Translations under genes and position numbers: made by a program | Notes under the pieces: generated by a model | The model's database searches: none | What the model was told of the DNA's origin: nothing | The model's input: the letters and a program-made list of their open reading frames with translations, nothing else | Shown: positions 33,314 to 41,791 of the stretch, piece by piece | How the letters are laid out: each line of letters opens with the position of its first letter | Position numbering within the stretch: the first letter of the stretch is position 1 | Assembly (NCBI RefSeq): GCF_010671605.1 | Contig: NZ_JAABOO010000001.1 | Location: 620,001-684,000, forward strand | DNA from: Leptobacterium flavescens | GTDB taxonomy: Bacteria; Bacteroidota; Bacteroidia; Flavobacteriales; Flavobacteriaceae | Reading direction: 5' to 3' | Length of the DNA stretch: 64,000 nt

Positions 33314-34585
33314 CTATTTTCCGGAAATTATCCCCTCTTTCAGGATCTGGCCAAAACGATACATATCCTCAAAAGAACAGTAAAAAGGTGCCGGCGCCAG
33401 CCGTATTACGTTAGGTTCCCTCCAGTCTGTAATTACGCCTTGCTTCATCAGGTAATCAAAAAGCGGCCTTCCTTCTCCGTGGAGGAAAACTGAAAGCTGA
33501 CAGGCCCTGTCTGCAGGAGTGATCACTTCAAAACTACTGCTTACCTCCTTATCTATTTCCCGAAGAACGAATTCCAGATAAGCTGTGAGGCGATCTCTTT
33601 TCTGAACCAGCGCATCCATTCCTACCTCGTCAAAAAGCTCGAGGGATGCCAGATAAGGTGCAATAGCCATTACAGGGGCATTACTTAATTGCCAGGCCTC
33701 TACATTCGGCATAGGATCAAACTCGGGTTCCATTAAAAAGCGCCTTTCTTTATTATGGCCCCACCAGCCTTCAAAGCGCGGGATATCTTTTTTTCCCAGG
33801 TGTTTTTCGTGTACAAAAGCCCCGGAAACATTCCCGGGCCCCGAATTCATATATTTATAACTGCACCAGGCAGCAAAATCGACATTCCAGTCGTGAAGTT
33901 CCATTTTAATATTTCCGGCAGCATGGGCCAGGTCCCAGCCTACCATAGCTCCGGCCTTATGCCCGGCTTCGGTAACGGTTTTCATGTCAAAAACCTGCCC
34001 GTTATAATAATTCACTCCCCCTATGAGTACAAGGGCAAGTTCATCTCCTATTTCTTCAATTTTAGCCAGGATATCTTCGGTTCTCCAGAAATTCTCCCCT
34101 TCTCTTTTTTTAACTTCCACGATCGCATCTTTAGGGTCAAATCCGTGAAAACGCACCTGACTGGCTAACATATACTGATCTGAAGGAAACGCTTTCTCTT
34201 CACAAAGGATCTTATACCGCTTCCCTTCCGGGCGGTAAAAGGAAACCATAAGCAAATGAAGGTTTACCGTAAGTGTATTCATTACCGTTACTTCTTCGGT
34301 CTTTGCCCCTACTACTCTTGACAGGGGTGCAGCCAGACGCTCGTGATAATCCCACCAGGGTTTATCTGCATAAAAATGCCCTTCCACTGCCAGTTCTTTC
34401 CAATCCCTCATAATATCGGTTACGAAAGCTTCGGTACGTTTGGGTTGCAGCCCAAGGGAATTACCTGTAAAATAAATAACCTGTTTATCGTTTACTTTTG
34501 GAAAGTGAAATTCATCTCTGTATTTGTGTAGTATATCTTCCTGATCCAGTTCTCTGGCAAATTGAAGCGTATTTTGAAATTGCAT
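33314..34585 (-). CDS. kynU: Kynureninase
   Basis: PLP enzyme that cleaves 3-hydroxykynurenine (or kynurenine) to 3-hydroxyanthranilate (or anthranilate) and alanine. The PLP lysine is K244 in WCSYKYMNSGPG, with D218 and H221 of VGWDLAHAAGN contacting the cofactor. I start at the ATG encoding MQFQNTLQFA (423 residues): the frame extends 17 codons further but a -7 box sits there. This is the second step after the KMO at 24 kb. A dedicated regulator is not obvious. The promoter is face to face with that of the O-methyltransferase. Confidence 0.94.
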   Translation of the reverse strand: MQFQNTLQFARELDQEDILHKYRDEFHFPKVNDKQVIYFTGNSLGLQPKRTEAFVTDIMRDWKELAVEGHFYADKPWWDYHERLAAPLSRVVGAKTEEVTVMNTLTVNLHLLMVSFYRPEGKRYKILCEEKAFPSDQYMLASQVRFHGFDPKDAIVEVKKREGENFWRTEDILAKIEEIGDELALVLIGGVNYYNGQVFDMKTVTEAGHKAGAMVGWDLAHAAGNIKMELHDWNVDFAAWCSYKYMNSGPGNVSGAFVHEKHLGKKDIPRFEGWWGHNKERRFLMEPEFDPMPNVEAWQLSNAPVMAIAPYLASLELFDEVGMDALVQKRDRLTAYLEFVLREIDKEVSSSFEVITPADRACQLSVFLHGEGRPLFDYLMKQGVITDWREPNVIRLAPAPFYCSFEDMYRFGQILKEGIISGK

Positions 34586-34600
34586 TCCTTCATTTTTTTT

Positions 34601-34608
34601 CAAAAATA
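34601..34608 (-). promoter_or_regulatory. -7 promoter box of kynU
   Basis: On the minus strand TATTTTTG matches TAnnTTTG, 16 bases before the kynU start. Only 17 bases separate it from the -7 box of the divergent methyltransferase gene. Confidence 0.5.
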
Positions 34609-34625
34609 AGCAATCAAAAATTAAG

Positions 34626-34633
34626 TAGATTTG
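34626..34633 (+). promoter_or_regulatory. -7 promoter box of the O-methyltransferase
   Basis: TAGATTTG matches TAnnTTTG, 14 bases before the start codon. Confidence 0.5.
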
Positions 34634-34647
34634 CAAAAAATATCACT

Positions 34648-35292
34648 ATGCATTTTTTATCTGAAACTCTTGAAAAATATGTAACCGACCATACGGAAGA
34701 CGAACCGGAGATCCTCAGGGAACTATCGAGGGAAACTCATTTAAAGGTCCTCAGACCAAGGATGTTAAGCGGTCATTTTCAGGGAAGGGCTCTGAGTATC
34801 CTTTCCAAGATCATCTATCCGAAAACAGTATTGGAAATAGGAACCTATACGGGTTATTCTACTATTTGTCTTGCCGAAGGCCTGCAGGCGGGAGGTAAGA
34901 TCCACACTATAGATATAAATGAAGAGCTTGAAAATATACAGCAGAAATATTTTAAAAAAAGCGGATATGCAGATCAGATCGTTTCGTATGTAGGAGACGC
35001 AACTGAGATCATTCCCAACATGGATGCTAAGTTTGACCTGGTATTTATCGACGCCGACAAGCCCAATTATTGTATTTATTTTGATCTGATCATTGAAAAG
35101 ATGAATCCGGGCGGCGTTATTTTATCGGATAATGTACTATGGAGTGGAAAGGTGATAGAAAAAGATCTAGATCCCAACGATATAAGTGCGCTCACCCTAA
35201 TAGAATACAATAAAAAGATCAAGGAAGATCCAAGAGTAGAAACCGTACTCTTTCCCATCAGGGACGGACTGACAATAAGCAGGGTTTTATAG
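34648..35292 (+). CDS. SAM-dependent O-methyltransferase
   Basis: A 214-residue class I methyltransferase of the catechol/caffeoyl-CoA O-methyltransferase-like family. SAM-binding motif I is VLEIGTYTGYSTICLAEGL (about 62-80), and the metal/substrate block is LVFIDADKPNY (about 132-142), followed by GGVILSDNVLW. The start is the ATG giving MHFLSETLEKY; an upstream ATG would add 50 residues antisense to kynU and without family features. Divergence from kynU may hint at methylation of a kynurenine-pathway hydroxy-aromatic, but this is only a guess. Confidence 0.9.
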   Translation: MHFLSETLEKYVTDHTEDEPEILRELSRETHLKVLRPRMLSGHFQGRALSILSKIIYPKTVLEIGTYTGYSTICLAEGLQAGGKIHTIDINEELENIQQKYFKKSGYADQIVSYVGDATEIIPNMDAKFDLVFIDADKPNYCIYFDLIIEKMNPGGVILSDNVLWSGKVIEKDLDPNDISALTLIEYNKKIKEDPRVETVLFPIRDGLTISRVL

Positions 35293-35847
35293 GTTCCGCC
35301 GGGGTTTTAACCTCTGGAAGAGTTTATAGAAAGTAATCCCTATAAGAGTTCCGGCCAGGGCTCCGGTAAGAATATCGGACGGGTAATGGACCCCTGCATA
35401 TATCCTGCTAAAACTAAAGAGGAGCGGCCAGAGAAAAAACAGATAGCTCCATTTAAAGTGCTTCCTTATAAACAATATCAAAATTACCGTTACCGTAAAG
35501 GAACTGGAGGCATGCCCGGAAAAAAAGCTGTAACTGGAAGGTTCTATAAGAATACGAAGTAAAGTATTGATGGACGGGTCATTGTTAGGCCGTATCCGCA
35601 TTACAGATTCTTTAATTATTTCCGTAAAGATCAGGTTAAAGGCCAGGGCTCCCAGAACAAATCCCGTAACCAACCAGGCTTCCTTTTTGGGGTAGCTTTT
35701 AAGCACGAGGATCAAAAATAACAGAAAAAGAGGCGTCCAGCTGACGCTATTGGTAATGGTTATCCAAAAAGAATCGTAAGTATCCGCTCCTAACCCGTTG
35801 AGATATAAAAGAAGGTCTCTATCGTATTCAAGAAGCTTATCTATCAT
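35287..35847 (-). CDS. PAP2-family phosphatase
   Basis: A 186-residue integral membrane phosphatase with the three PAP2 motifs: KESVMRIRPN (about 96-105), SFFSGHASSSF (about 112-122) with the catalytic histidine, and SRIYAGVHYPSDI (about 148-160). It may act on undecaprenyl pyrophosphate, phosphatidic acid or lipid A-type phosphates. Its start overlaps the tatA stop by one base (TAATG), so it is coupled to tatA. The 3' end overlaps the convergent methyltransferase by 6 bases. Confidence 0.9.
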   Translation of the reverse strand: MIDKLLEYDRDLLLYLNGLGADTYDSFWITITNSVSWTPLFLLFLILVLKSYPKKEAWLVTGFVLGALAFNLIFTEIIKESVMRIRPNNDPSINTLLRILIEPSSYSFFSGHASSSFTVTVILILFIRKHFKWSYLFFLWPLLFSFSRIYAGVHYPSDILTGALAGTLIGITFYKLFQRLKPRRNL

Positions 35848-36119
35848 TAAAATTTACGTTTTATCGGCCCCGTAAAATCGTCAATTTCATCTTTAACTTT
35901 GTTTATTTCTTCGTTAATCTCTTTGGTAATATCGGTATCTATCCCTTGTTTTTCAGCACTTTTCTGTATCTCGTATTTTATTTCATTGGTTGCATCTTTC
36001 AACTGCCGCATTCCTTTCCCTAGGCCCCTGGCAATTTCAGGGATCTTATCGGCTCCAAACACCATAACTACGATAAAAAGTATAAAAACTATTTCCGCAC
36101 CACTAATGAATAAAAACAT
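35847..36119 (-). CDS. tatA: Twin-arginine translocase subunit TatA
   Basis: A 90-residue TatA/TatE-type protein. One N-terminal helix (GAEIVFILFIVVMVFGADKIPEIARGLGKGMRQLKDA, 8-44) with the FG hinge and following amphipathic helix is diagnostic, and a charged tail follows. TatA oligomers form the pore of the Sec-independent export of folded proteins. The tatC partner is not adjacent. It lies downstream of pnp with a terminator between, and overlaps the PAP2 start by one base. Confidence 0.9.
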   Translation of the reverse strand: MFLFISGAEIVFILFIVVMVFGADKIPEIARGLGKGMRQLKDATNEIKYEIQKSAEKQGIDTDITKEINEEINKVKDEIDDFTGPIKRKF

Positions 36120-36151
36120 AACTATTCAAATTACTCTATACAAAACTACAT

Positions 36152-36180
36152 AAAAAAACCGACCATTTGGCCGGTTTTTA
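36152..36180 (-). terminator. Terminator after pnp
   Basis: AACCG and CC (36157-36164) pair with GG and CGGTT (36169-36176), flanked by A and T runs. The one internal mismatch on the plus strand is a T.G pair on the minus strand, so it fits pnp. Confidence 0.75.
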
Positions 36181-36189
36181 AAAAGTCTC

Positions 36190-38358
36190 TTACTGTCTTG
36201 CCTTATTATTTTCATGCCTAGGCTTTCTTTCCTCTCTAGGCGGTCTTGGCAACAATGCTTTTCTCGATACTTTTTCCTTTCTGGTCTTAGGATCAACACC
36301 GAAGTATTTTACTTCCATAACGTCTCCGATGTTCACAACATCGGTTACATTATTGGTGCGTTCCCATGCCAGTTCGGAAATATGTAGCAGTACTTCGTTT
36401 CCTGGTGCATCTACATATTCTACCACTGCTCCGAAATCAAGTAATTTGATCACTTTTACGGTGTAAGTACTACCTCTTTCCGGTTTAAAGGTGATGGCAT
36501 CGATCTTTTTAAGAACCATTTCAATTCCTTCCGGATCCGTACCAAGGATCTCAACAACTCCCTGCTCATCCACTTCTTCGATAACGATAGTGGTATTGGA
36601 AGCTTTCTGAAGTTCCTGGATCACTTTTCCACCAGGACCGATAAGAGCTCCGATAAAGTCACCCGGAATTGTTCTTGTAATGATCTTAGGTGCGTGTGGT
36701 TTAACTTCGGCTGCAGGTTCTGAAATAGTATCTGTCAGCTTTTCAAGAATATGAAGGCGGCCTTCTTTAGCCTGATTTAACGCATTTACAAGGATCTCAT
36801 AAGACAATCCTTTTATTTTAATATCCATCTGGCAGGCAGTAATACCTTCGGCAGTACCGGTTACTTTAAAGTCCATATCTCCCAGGTGATCTTCATCTCC
36901 GAGGATATCAGACAATACTGCGTACTTTCCTGTTTCAGGATCTGAGATCAATCCCATGGCAATACCGGAAACTGGTTTTTTAAGTTGTACCCCTGCATCC
37001 ATAAGGGCCATAGTTCCGGAACAAACAGTAGCCATAGAAGAAGAACCGTTAGATTCCAATACTTCAGATACTACTCTTACGGTATAAGGGCAGTCTTCCG
37101 GGATCATTCCCTTAAGTGCTCTTTGTGCCAGGTTTCCGTGCCCTACTTCCCTACGTGAAGTTCCTCTTAAAGGGCGTGCTTCTCCTGTAGAGAACGGAGG
37201 AAAGTTATAGTGAAGATAAAACTTCTCTTCTCCCTGTTCTGTCGGAAGGTCAATAACATTGGCCTCACGGGAAGTTCCCAGTGTTACCGTAGCAAGTGCC
37301 TGAGTTTCCCCACGTGTAAAGATAGACGAACCATGTGTTGATGGCAGATAATCTACCTCACACCAGATAGGACGTATATCTGTGGTCTTTCTTCCATCCA
37401 GACGAACTCCTTCGTTCAATACGAGGTCACGTACGGCTTCTTTATGTGCTTTTCCAAAATATTTGGAGATCAGATCGCCATCCTCCTCAATTTCTTCTTC
37501 AGAGAACATTGCTTCCACCTCTTCTTTTACCTTGGCAAAAGCTTCACCACGCTCCTGCTTAGAGCTGGCCTCTTTAGCTATGTCGTAGCATTTCTGATAA
37601 GCAGCATCATGGATCTTTTGCTGCATATCTTCATCAGATTTCTCCTCTTCGTACTCGCGTGTTTCTTTCTTTCCAACTGCTTCAGCCAATCTTACCTGAG
37701 CAGCACACTGAGCTTTAATAGCTTCGTGAGCCACCTTGATAGCATCTGCCATTTCTTCTTCGGAAACTTCTTTCATCTCTCCTTCTACCATGGCAACGGA
37801 ATCTTCAGAAGCACCAACCATCAGGTCTATATCTGCTTCTGCCAGTTGAGTTCTGCTCGGGTTAACGATGTATTCTCCGTTAACTCTGGCAACCCTTACC
37901 TCAGAGATAGGGTATTCAAAAGGAATATCGGATAACTGAATAGCTGCAGATGCGGCTAAACCGGCCAATGCATCGGGCATTACGTTATCGTCATGAGACA
38001 TCAACTGTATCATCACCTGAGTTTCGGCGTGATAATCTTTAGGGAACAATGGTCTTAGTACCCTGTCTACCAATCTCATGGTTAGAATCTCTTCATTACT
38101 CGGTCTGGCTTCTCTTTTAAAGAATCCGCCTGGGAAACGACCTGCAGCAGCAAATTTCTCTCTGTAATCTACTGTTAAGGGTAAAAAGTCTATTCCTGGG
38201 CTTGCAGACCTTGCAGATACTACAGTTGCCAGTAACATGGCATCACCCATACGCACAACAACAGAACCATCTGCCTGTTTTGCGAGCTTTCCTGTTTCCA
38301 GGGAGATCGTTCTTCCGTCTCCCAAATCAATAATTTCTTGTTTTACTTCAGGAATCAT
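36190..38358 (-). CDS. pnp: Polyribonucleotide nucleotidyltransferase
   Basis: PNPase degrades RNA 3' to 5' by phosphorolysis and is part of the RNA-decay machinery. The 722-residue protein has two RNase PH-like domains; the second contains [21 protein letters not shown] and [19 protein letters not shown] domain (about 555-615, [19 protein letters not shown]) and an S1 domain (about 625-695) follow. Length is normal. It sits 208 bases downstream of rpsO on the same strand, the conserved rpsO-pnp pairing, though a terminator lies between. The leader is unusually CA-rich. Confidence 0.97.
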   Translation of the reverse strand: MIPEVKQEIIDLGDGRTISLETGKLAKQADGSVVVRMGDAMLLATVVSARSASPGIDFLPLTVDYREKFAAAGRFPGGFFKREARPSNEEILTMRLVDRVLRPLFPKDYHAETQVMIQLMSHDDNVMPDALAGLAASAAIQLSDIPFEYPISEVRVARVNGEYIVNPSRTQLAEADIDLMVGASEDSVAMVEGEMKEVSEEEMADAIKVAHEAIKAQCAAQVRLAEAVGKKETREYEEEKSDEDMQQKIHDAAYQKCYDIAKEASSKQERGEAFAKVKEEVEAMFSEEEIEEDGDLISKYFGKAHKEAVRDLVLNEGVRLDGRKTTDIRPIWCEVDYLPSTHGSSIFTRGETQALATVTLGTSREANVIDLPTEQGEEKFYLHYNFPPFSTGEARPLRGTSRREVGHGNLAQRALKGMIPEDCPYTVRVVSEVLESNGSSSMATVCSGTMALMDAGVQLKKPVSGIAMGLISDPETGKYAVLSDILGDEDHLGDMDFKVTGTAEGITACQMDIKIKGLSYEILVNALNQAKEGRLHILEKLTDTISEPAAEVKPHAPKIITRTIPGDFIGALIGPGGKVIQELQKASNTTIVIEEVDEQGVVEILGTDPEGIEMVLKKIDAITFKPERGSTYTVKVIKLLDFGAVVEYVDAPGNEVLLHISELAWERTNNVTDVVNIGDVMEVKYFGVDPKTRKEKVSRKALLPRPPREERKPRHENNKARQ

Positions 38359-38520
38359 AAATTTTTTTAATTAATTAAACAATGGGCGTTGTGTTGTTGT
38401 AGTTGTTGTGTTCCCCAATGAAAAACTAATTTTACAGCTTTTTATAATTGAAGCTTCTTGCTTCTTTATTTGTATTGATACTGAGCTTACCTCAGCAAAA
38501 CTCTCCGGGAATGATCCTTT
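38359..38520 (-). promoter_or_regulatory. Leader region of pnp
   Basis: Between the rpsO terminator and pnp. On the minus strand it holds a CA-rich, G-poor run (complement of 38390-38411) just before the start, which would stay unstructured in the mRNA. No -7 box was found. Confidence 0.35.
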
Positions 38521-38542
38521 TGAGTATATTGTATTAATAAAA

Positions 38543-38563
38543 AAAGAGGCACGAAGCCTCTTT
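38543..38563 (-). terminator. Terminator after rpsO
   Basis: AAAGAGGC (38543-38550) pairs with GCCTCTTT (38556-38563) around a 5-base loop. On the minus strand seven T follow. Confidence 0.85.
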
Positions 38564-38566
38564 CTT

Positions 38567-38836
38567 TTACTTTCTTAACTTTAATTCTTTAACGATAGCT
38601 CGGTATCTCTCAATGTCTTTCTTCTTTAAATAGTTCAAAAGACTTCTTCTCTTACCTACAAGCTTTACCAGCGAACGCTCCGTGTTAAAATCTTTGCGGT
38701 TCTTTTTAAGATGCTCCGTTAAGTGGTTAATTCTGTGCGTGAACAATGCGATCTGTCCTTCAGCAGAACCGGTGTCCTTCTCTGAACTACCGTGTTTTTT
38801 GAAAATTTCTTCTTTAACTTCTTTTGTTAAATACAT
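38567..38836 (-). CDS. rpsO: 30S ribosomal protein S15
   Basis: An 89-residue protein matching S15 throughout: KEEIFKKHGSSEKDTGSAEGQIALFTHRINHLTEHLKKNRKDF, then the conserved RSLVKLVGKRRSLLNYLKKKD. It binds the central domain of 16S rRNA early in 30S assembly. It is followed by a terminator and then pnp, as in most bacteria. A strong -7 box lies 54 bases upstream of the ATG, leaving room for a regulatory leader; whether S15 controls its own mRNA here cannot be seen. Confidence 0.98.
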   Translation of the reverse strand: MYLTKEVKEEIFKKHGSSEKDTGSAEGQIALFTHRINHLTEHLKKNRKDFNTERSLVKLVGKRRSLLNYLKKKDIERYRAIVKELKLRK

Positions 38837-38889
38837 GCCAATATTATTTAAATGATTTTTATGTACCTGATAGTTTTTCTATCAAGGCG

Positions 38890-38897
38890 CAAATATA
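38890..38897 (-). promoter_or_regulatory. -7 promoter box of rpsO
   Basis: On the minus strand TATATTTG matches TAnnTTTG, 54 bases before the rpsO start. Confidence 0.55.
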
Positions 38898-39001
38898 GAC
38901 ATATTTTTACAATCGGGCAGCATTACATCTTTTTTTCTTACCGAATTAAACCTTTTATTCTCAGGTCAGTCTTAAGCTATATAACATAAAACCATAAGAT
39001 T

Positions 39002-39853
39002 ATGAAAAACTATCTCAAAAAGCTGGCAGCGTTAAGCATTATTGGTTTAGGAGTGCTTAGCTGTGACAGTGAACAGGCCGATGTGATCGAAGTACAGGAA
39101 AGCAGCATCTCGGTAGAGGAAATTCAATTAAGTGATGAGGCCGACCTCATCTCTGAAGAAGTTACCAATATCGTTGAAGATGTATATGCTTCGGATGAAA
39201 TTTCGGCTTTATCACGAGGTCCTTACAATTCGGATTACCTTCCGGACTGTGTGACCATTACTACTGTGGTTACCGATACTACAGTAGAAAAAACGATCGA
39301 GTTTGAAGACGGATGTGAACTTCCGAACGGGAATGTTGTAAGCGGAACCATTAAACTGAGCTATGCCAGGGACATGGAACTTATGACAAAGACCCTGAAT
39401 TTCTCATTGGAAAATTTTGTTTTTAACGATGTAAGCATTGAAGGATCTTCATCTATCATTCGTACCCGCTCCAACGGAAACGGAAATCCTCAGTCTGAGG
39501 CTACTGCCAATTTTGAAGCCGAATGGCCTGACGGAACTTCTGCAAGCTTCTCCGGAACCCGCACCAGGGAATGGATAGAAGGCTACGGAACAGGTTTCTG
39601 GGGAGACAATGTTTTCCTGATCACAGGAAACAGGACCTTTACCAACAGGGAAGGTACTACTTACAGTAAGGAAATACTGGTTCCTCTAAGACGTGAACTT
39701 GCATGCAGGTTTATCGTTAGTGGGGTACTGGAAATTTCGAGAGGGGATGTTACGGCAACTCTGGATTTTGGTGACGGTACTTGCGACAGCAAAGGTATCC
39801 TGACCAATGCGGACGGAGAATCCCAGGAGATCAATCTCAGAAGATTCAGATAA
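39002..39853 (+). CDS. Lipoprotein of unknown function
   Basis: A 283-residue lipoprotein. The signal peptide ends in the lipobox GVLSC with C21, followed by DSEQAD. The next 50 residues are acidic and rich in E, S and V and probably unstructured. The rest (about 80-283) is beta-rich, with SGTIKLSY, FVFNDVSIEGSSSIIRT and FSGTRTREW, and an alternating-strand pattern that resembles flavobacterial envelope proteins without a named family. Four cysteines (C82, C104, C232 and C259) may pair. It is transcribed alone and ended by a hairpin. I cannot name a function. Confidence 0.7.
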   Translation: MKNYLKKLAALSIIGLGVLSCDSEQADVIEVQESSISVEEIQLSDEADLISEEVTNIVEDVYASDEISALSRGPYNSDYLPDCVTITTVVTDTTVEKTIEFEDGCELPNGNVVSGTIKLSYARDMELMTKTLNFSLENFVFNDVSIEGSSSIIRTRSNGNGNPQSEATANFEAEWPDGTSASFSGTRTREWIEGYGTGFWGDNVFLITGNRTFTNREGTTYSKEILVPLRRELACRFIVSGVLEISRGDVTATLDFGDGTCDSKGILTNADGESQEINLRRFR

Positions 39854-39875
39854 TAAGTAGGGTAATTATTATAAA

Positions 39876-39915
39876 GAAATCCCGAGTCGGTTTAATTAAA
39901 AACCGCTCGGGATTT
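39876..39915. terminator. Terminator after the lipoprotein gene
   Basis: AAATCCCGAG and CGGTTTT pair with AAAACCG and CTCGGGATTTT around a 5-base loop, with one bulged base. It is nearly symmetric and could act on both strands. Confidence 0.82.
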
Positions 39916-40086
39916 TGATCAATGTTACCCCTAAGATTCTGAAATCAATTTAGGATCAGAGCTACCCCCGTATACTCATCTTCTAAATTTTCTATGCGTT
40001 GAAATCCCAGGAATTAACATCTTAAGTTTCGATTAATAGCCGATTTTCCCGTAATGAGGTTATTGTTGACACGCATAGAATTCTTT

Positions 40087-40734
40087 TTAATTTTTATCGG
40101 GATCTGAGAACAACTTTATCCCGTCTTTGCTAATATTTAGAGTTTTAACATCGATTTCGATCTCTCCTTCAATATCTTCTCTGACTATTTCAGGTCGGGA
40201 AATATCCGGATTATACCAGCCCGATCCTTTTGCTCTTATCTTCATCGTTCCGTCTACTCCTATCTTTTCTACTACTGCCTCTCCCTTAAAAAAGGTAAAT
40301 ACTCCCCTAACACCTTCCTTTACGAACTGAGTAGAGAGTGTTGCATACCCATCTTCGGAATAATTTAACGGAAAGGATCCTGAGATCTCTTCCATACGGG
40401 CCTCCTCTCCGTGCAGGGTAAAGGAAACATTCATATCGGGCGTCACTCCCCTGATCACTCCCATTACTTCAGGGTTCTCAGTAAACCAGTCCAGGTAAAC
40501 TGCTCCGTTGGGGTTAAAGTAATCTATCAGGAACCTGTCTGTACTGCAACTAAGTCCTTCCATTTTAAACTCCACAGTTCCCAACCGGGCACAGTTATTT
40601 GAGCTTTCCTCGTCTTCTACTATTTCCCGGTACGTTATAATATCTTCTGCTCTGCTTTCTCTCAATAATTGTTTACAACTCCAAAGAGAAAAAACAGCAA
40701 ATAAGATGATCGTATATTTCAGATAATTTATCAT
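40087..40734 (-). CDS. Lipoprotein of unknown function
   Basis: A 215-residue lipoprotein. The signal peptide has the lipobox SLWSC with C20, then KQLLRESRAED. The mature part contains beta-rich segments (GAVYLDWFTENPEVMGVIRGV, VSFTLHGEEARMEEI, YATLSTQFVKEGVRGVFTFF) and two further cysteines (C48, C58). No known domain is recognised. Its lipobox arrangement resembles that of the lipoprotein at 39.0 kb, to which it is convergent with a hairpin between, but the proteins are not clearly related. Function unknown. Confidence 0.7.
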   Translation of the reverse strand: MINYLKYTIILFAVFSLWSCKQLLRESRAEDIITYREIVEDEESSNNCARLGTVEFKMEGLSCSTDRFLIDYFNPNGAVYLDWFTENPEVMGVIRGVTPDMNVSFTLHGEEARMEEISGSFPLNYSEDGYATLSTQFVKEGVRGVFTFFKGEAVVEKIGVDGTMKIRAKGSGWYNPDISRPEIVREDIEGEIEIDVKTLNISKDGIKLFSDPDKN

Positions 40735-41049
40735 TTCAGCATCTTATTTTATGATATTCTAAAGCATTCCGGAAAAGTTGTTTGTGAAGATCGGAGGGCT
40801 GTAACAATATAATTAAGAGCGTATGATTGTATGCATTCCAAATTTAACCATGAACTCCGTCTGTTCGGGCCCGGAATGTATCATTGGTCAAAAAAACTGT
40901 ACAAATTGCATTTGAATAACAGCTGTTTTCCCCGTTGCAGGTTATAATCAAGTCCGGTTATTCCATACATTCTTTTATACCTTTTACACCTTATTTTGAA
41001 CCTTTAGCTATAAAAAAGTTATCTTTAACATTCTATAAATGTCCTTATT
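40735..41049. other. 315-base gap between a lipoprotein gene and the LytTR regulator
   Basis: No gene seen. GAATGTAT (40874-40881) and ATACATTC (40965-40972) are exact reverse complements 83 bases apart, and short GC-rich palindromes are nearby (CGGGCCCG at 40866-40873). TATCTTTA at about 41021-41028 is a one-mismatch -7 box for the LytTR gene. Confidence 0.35.
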
Positions 41050-41787
41050 ATGATCCGTGCCATTATCATAGATGATGAGGAAAAAGCCATAAAAAGCCTG
41101 GCCTGGGAACTGGAAAGTTTCTGCAAGGATGTGGAAGTGGTAAAATACTTTACAGACCCCGGTGAAGCTATTGGTTTTCTGGAAAACCAGGATATAGACT
41201 GTGTATTCCTGGATATAGAAATGCCTAAAATGGACGGACTTCAATTCCTGAACCGCTTCCCGGAAAGGAATTTTTTAGTGGTTATTACCACTGCTTACGA
41301 TCATTATGCCATCAACGCACTAAAGCAGCACGTTTTCGATTATCTCCTGAAACCTATCGATTCTGACGATCTGATAAAGACCATTGATAAAGTGTCCAAA
41401 CACTTGCTGAAGAACAATCTGAAGGACAGTCTGGAGGAAAGGCTCAAAAGCATGCTCAATCAACAGGTAATCGAGAAAAAAATAAGTTTTAATGTAGACG
41501 GAAAGATCATCTTTTTACAAACGGGAGAGATCATTTATTGTAAAAGCGATGGTAATTACTGCGATATTTTCCTTGAGAACGGCAAAAAGATCACCATCAC
41601 TCAAAAACTCAAATACGTGGAAGAAATTCTCCCCGATTCTACTTTTTTAAGGGTACATAATTCCTATGTGGTAAACCTCAACAAGGTAAGAGCCTATGAT
41701 AAGGGAGAAGGTTATATTACCCTGACCAATCAGAAAAATATTCCCGTTTCAAGACAGCGCAAAGCCACATTCCTTAATAAGCTATAA
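41050..41787 (+). CDS. LytTR response regulator
   Basis: A 245-residue regulator. The receiver domain (1-120) has the acidic pocket IIDDE and the phospho-acceptor D55 in CVFLDIEMPKMDG. The C-terminal LytTR DNA-binding domain (about 145-245) reads KISFNVDGKIIFLQTGEIIYCKSDGNYCDIFLENGK and LRVHNSYVVNLNKVRAY. It is followed after 4 bases by the LytS-type kinase, a typical cognate pair. The target genes are unknown; the inverted repeat upstream could be an autoregulatory site. Confidence 0.93.
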   Translation: MIRAIIIDDEEKAIKSLAWELESFCKDVEVVKYFTDPGEAIGFLENQDIDCVFLDIEMPKMDGLQFLNRFPERNFLVVITTAYDHYAINALKQHVFDYLLKPIDSDDLIKTIDKVSKHLLKNNLKDSLEERLKSMLNQQVIEKKISFNVDGKIIFLQTGEIIYCKSDGNYCDIFLENGKKITITQKLKYVEEILPDSTFLRVHNSYVVNLNKVRAYDKGEGYITLTNQKNIPVSRQRKATFLNKL

Positions 41788-41791
41788 CACG

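Noticed and set aside
34586-34636. 17-codon N-terminal extension of kynureninase
   Set aside because: A -7 box lies in it and the residues are hydrophobic without family match.
34498-34647. 50-codon N-terminal extension of the O-methyltransferase
   Set aside because: It is antisense to kynU, includes the -7 boxes and has no similarity to the family; the family start MHFLSETLEKY fits.
38543-38563. Hairpin between rpsO and pnp considered an RNase III site or riboswitch
   Set aside because: The short perfect stem with a T-tract is a plain terminator, and no ligand-binding fold was recognised.
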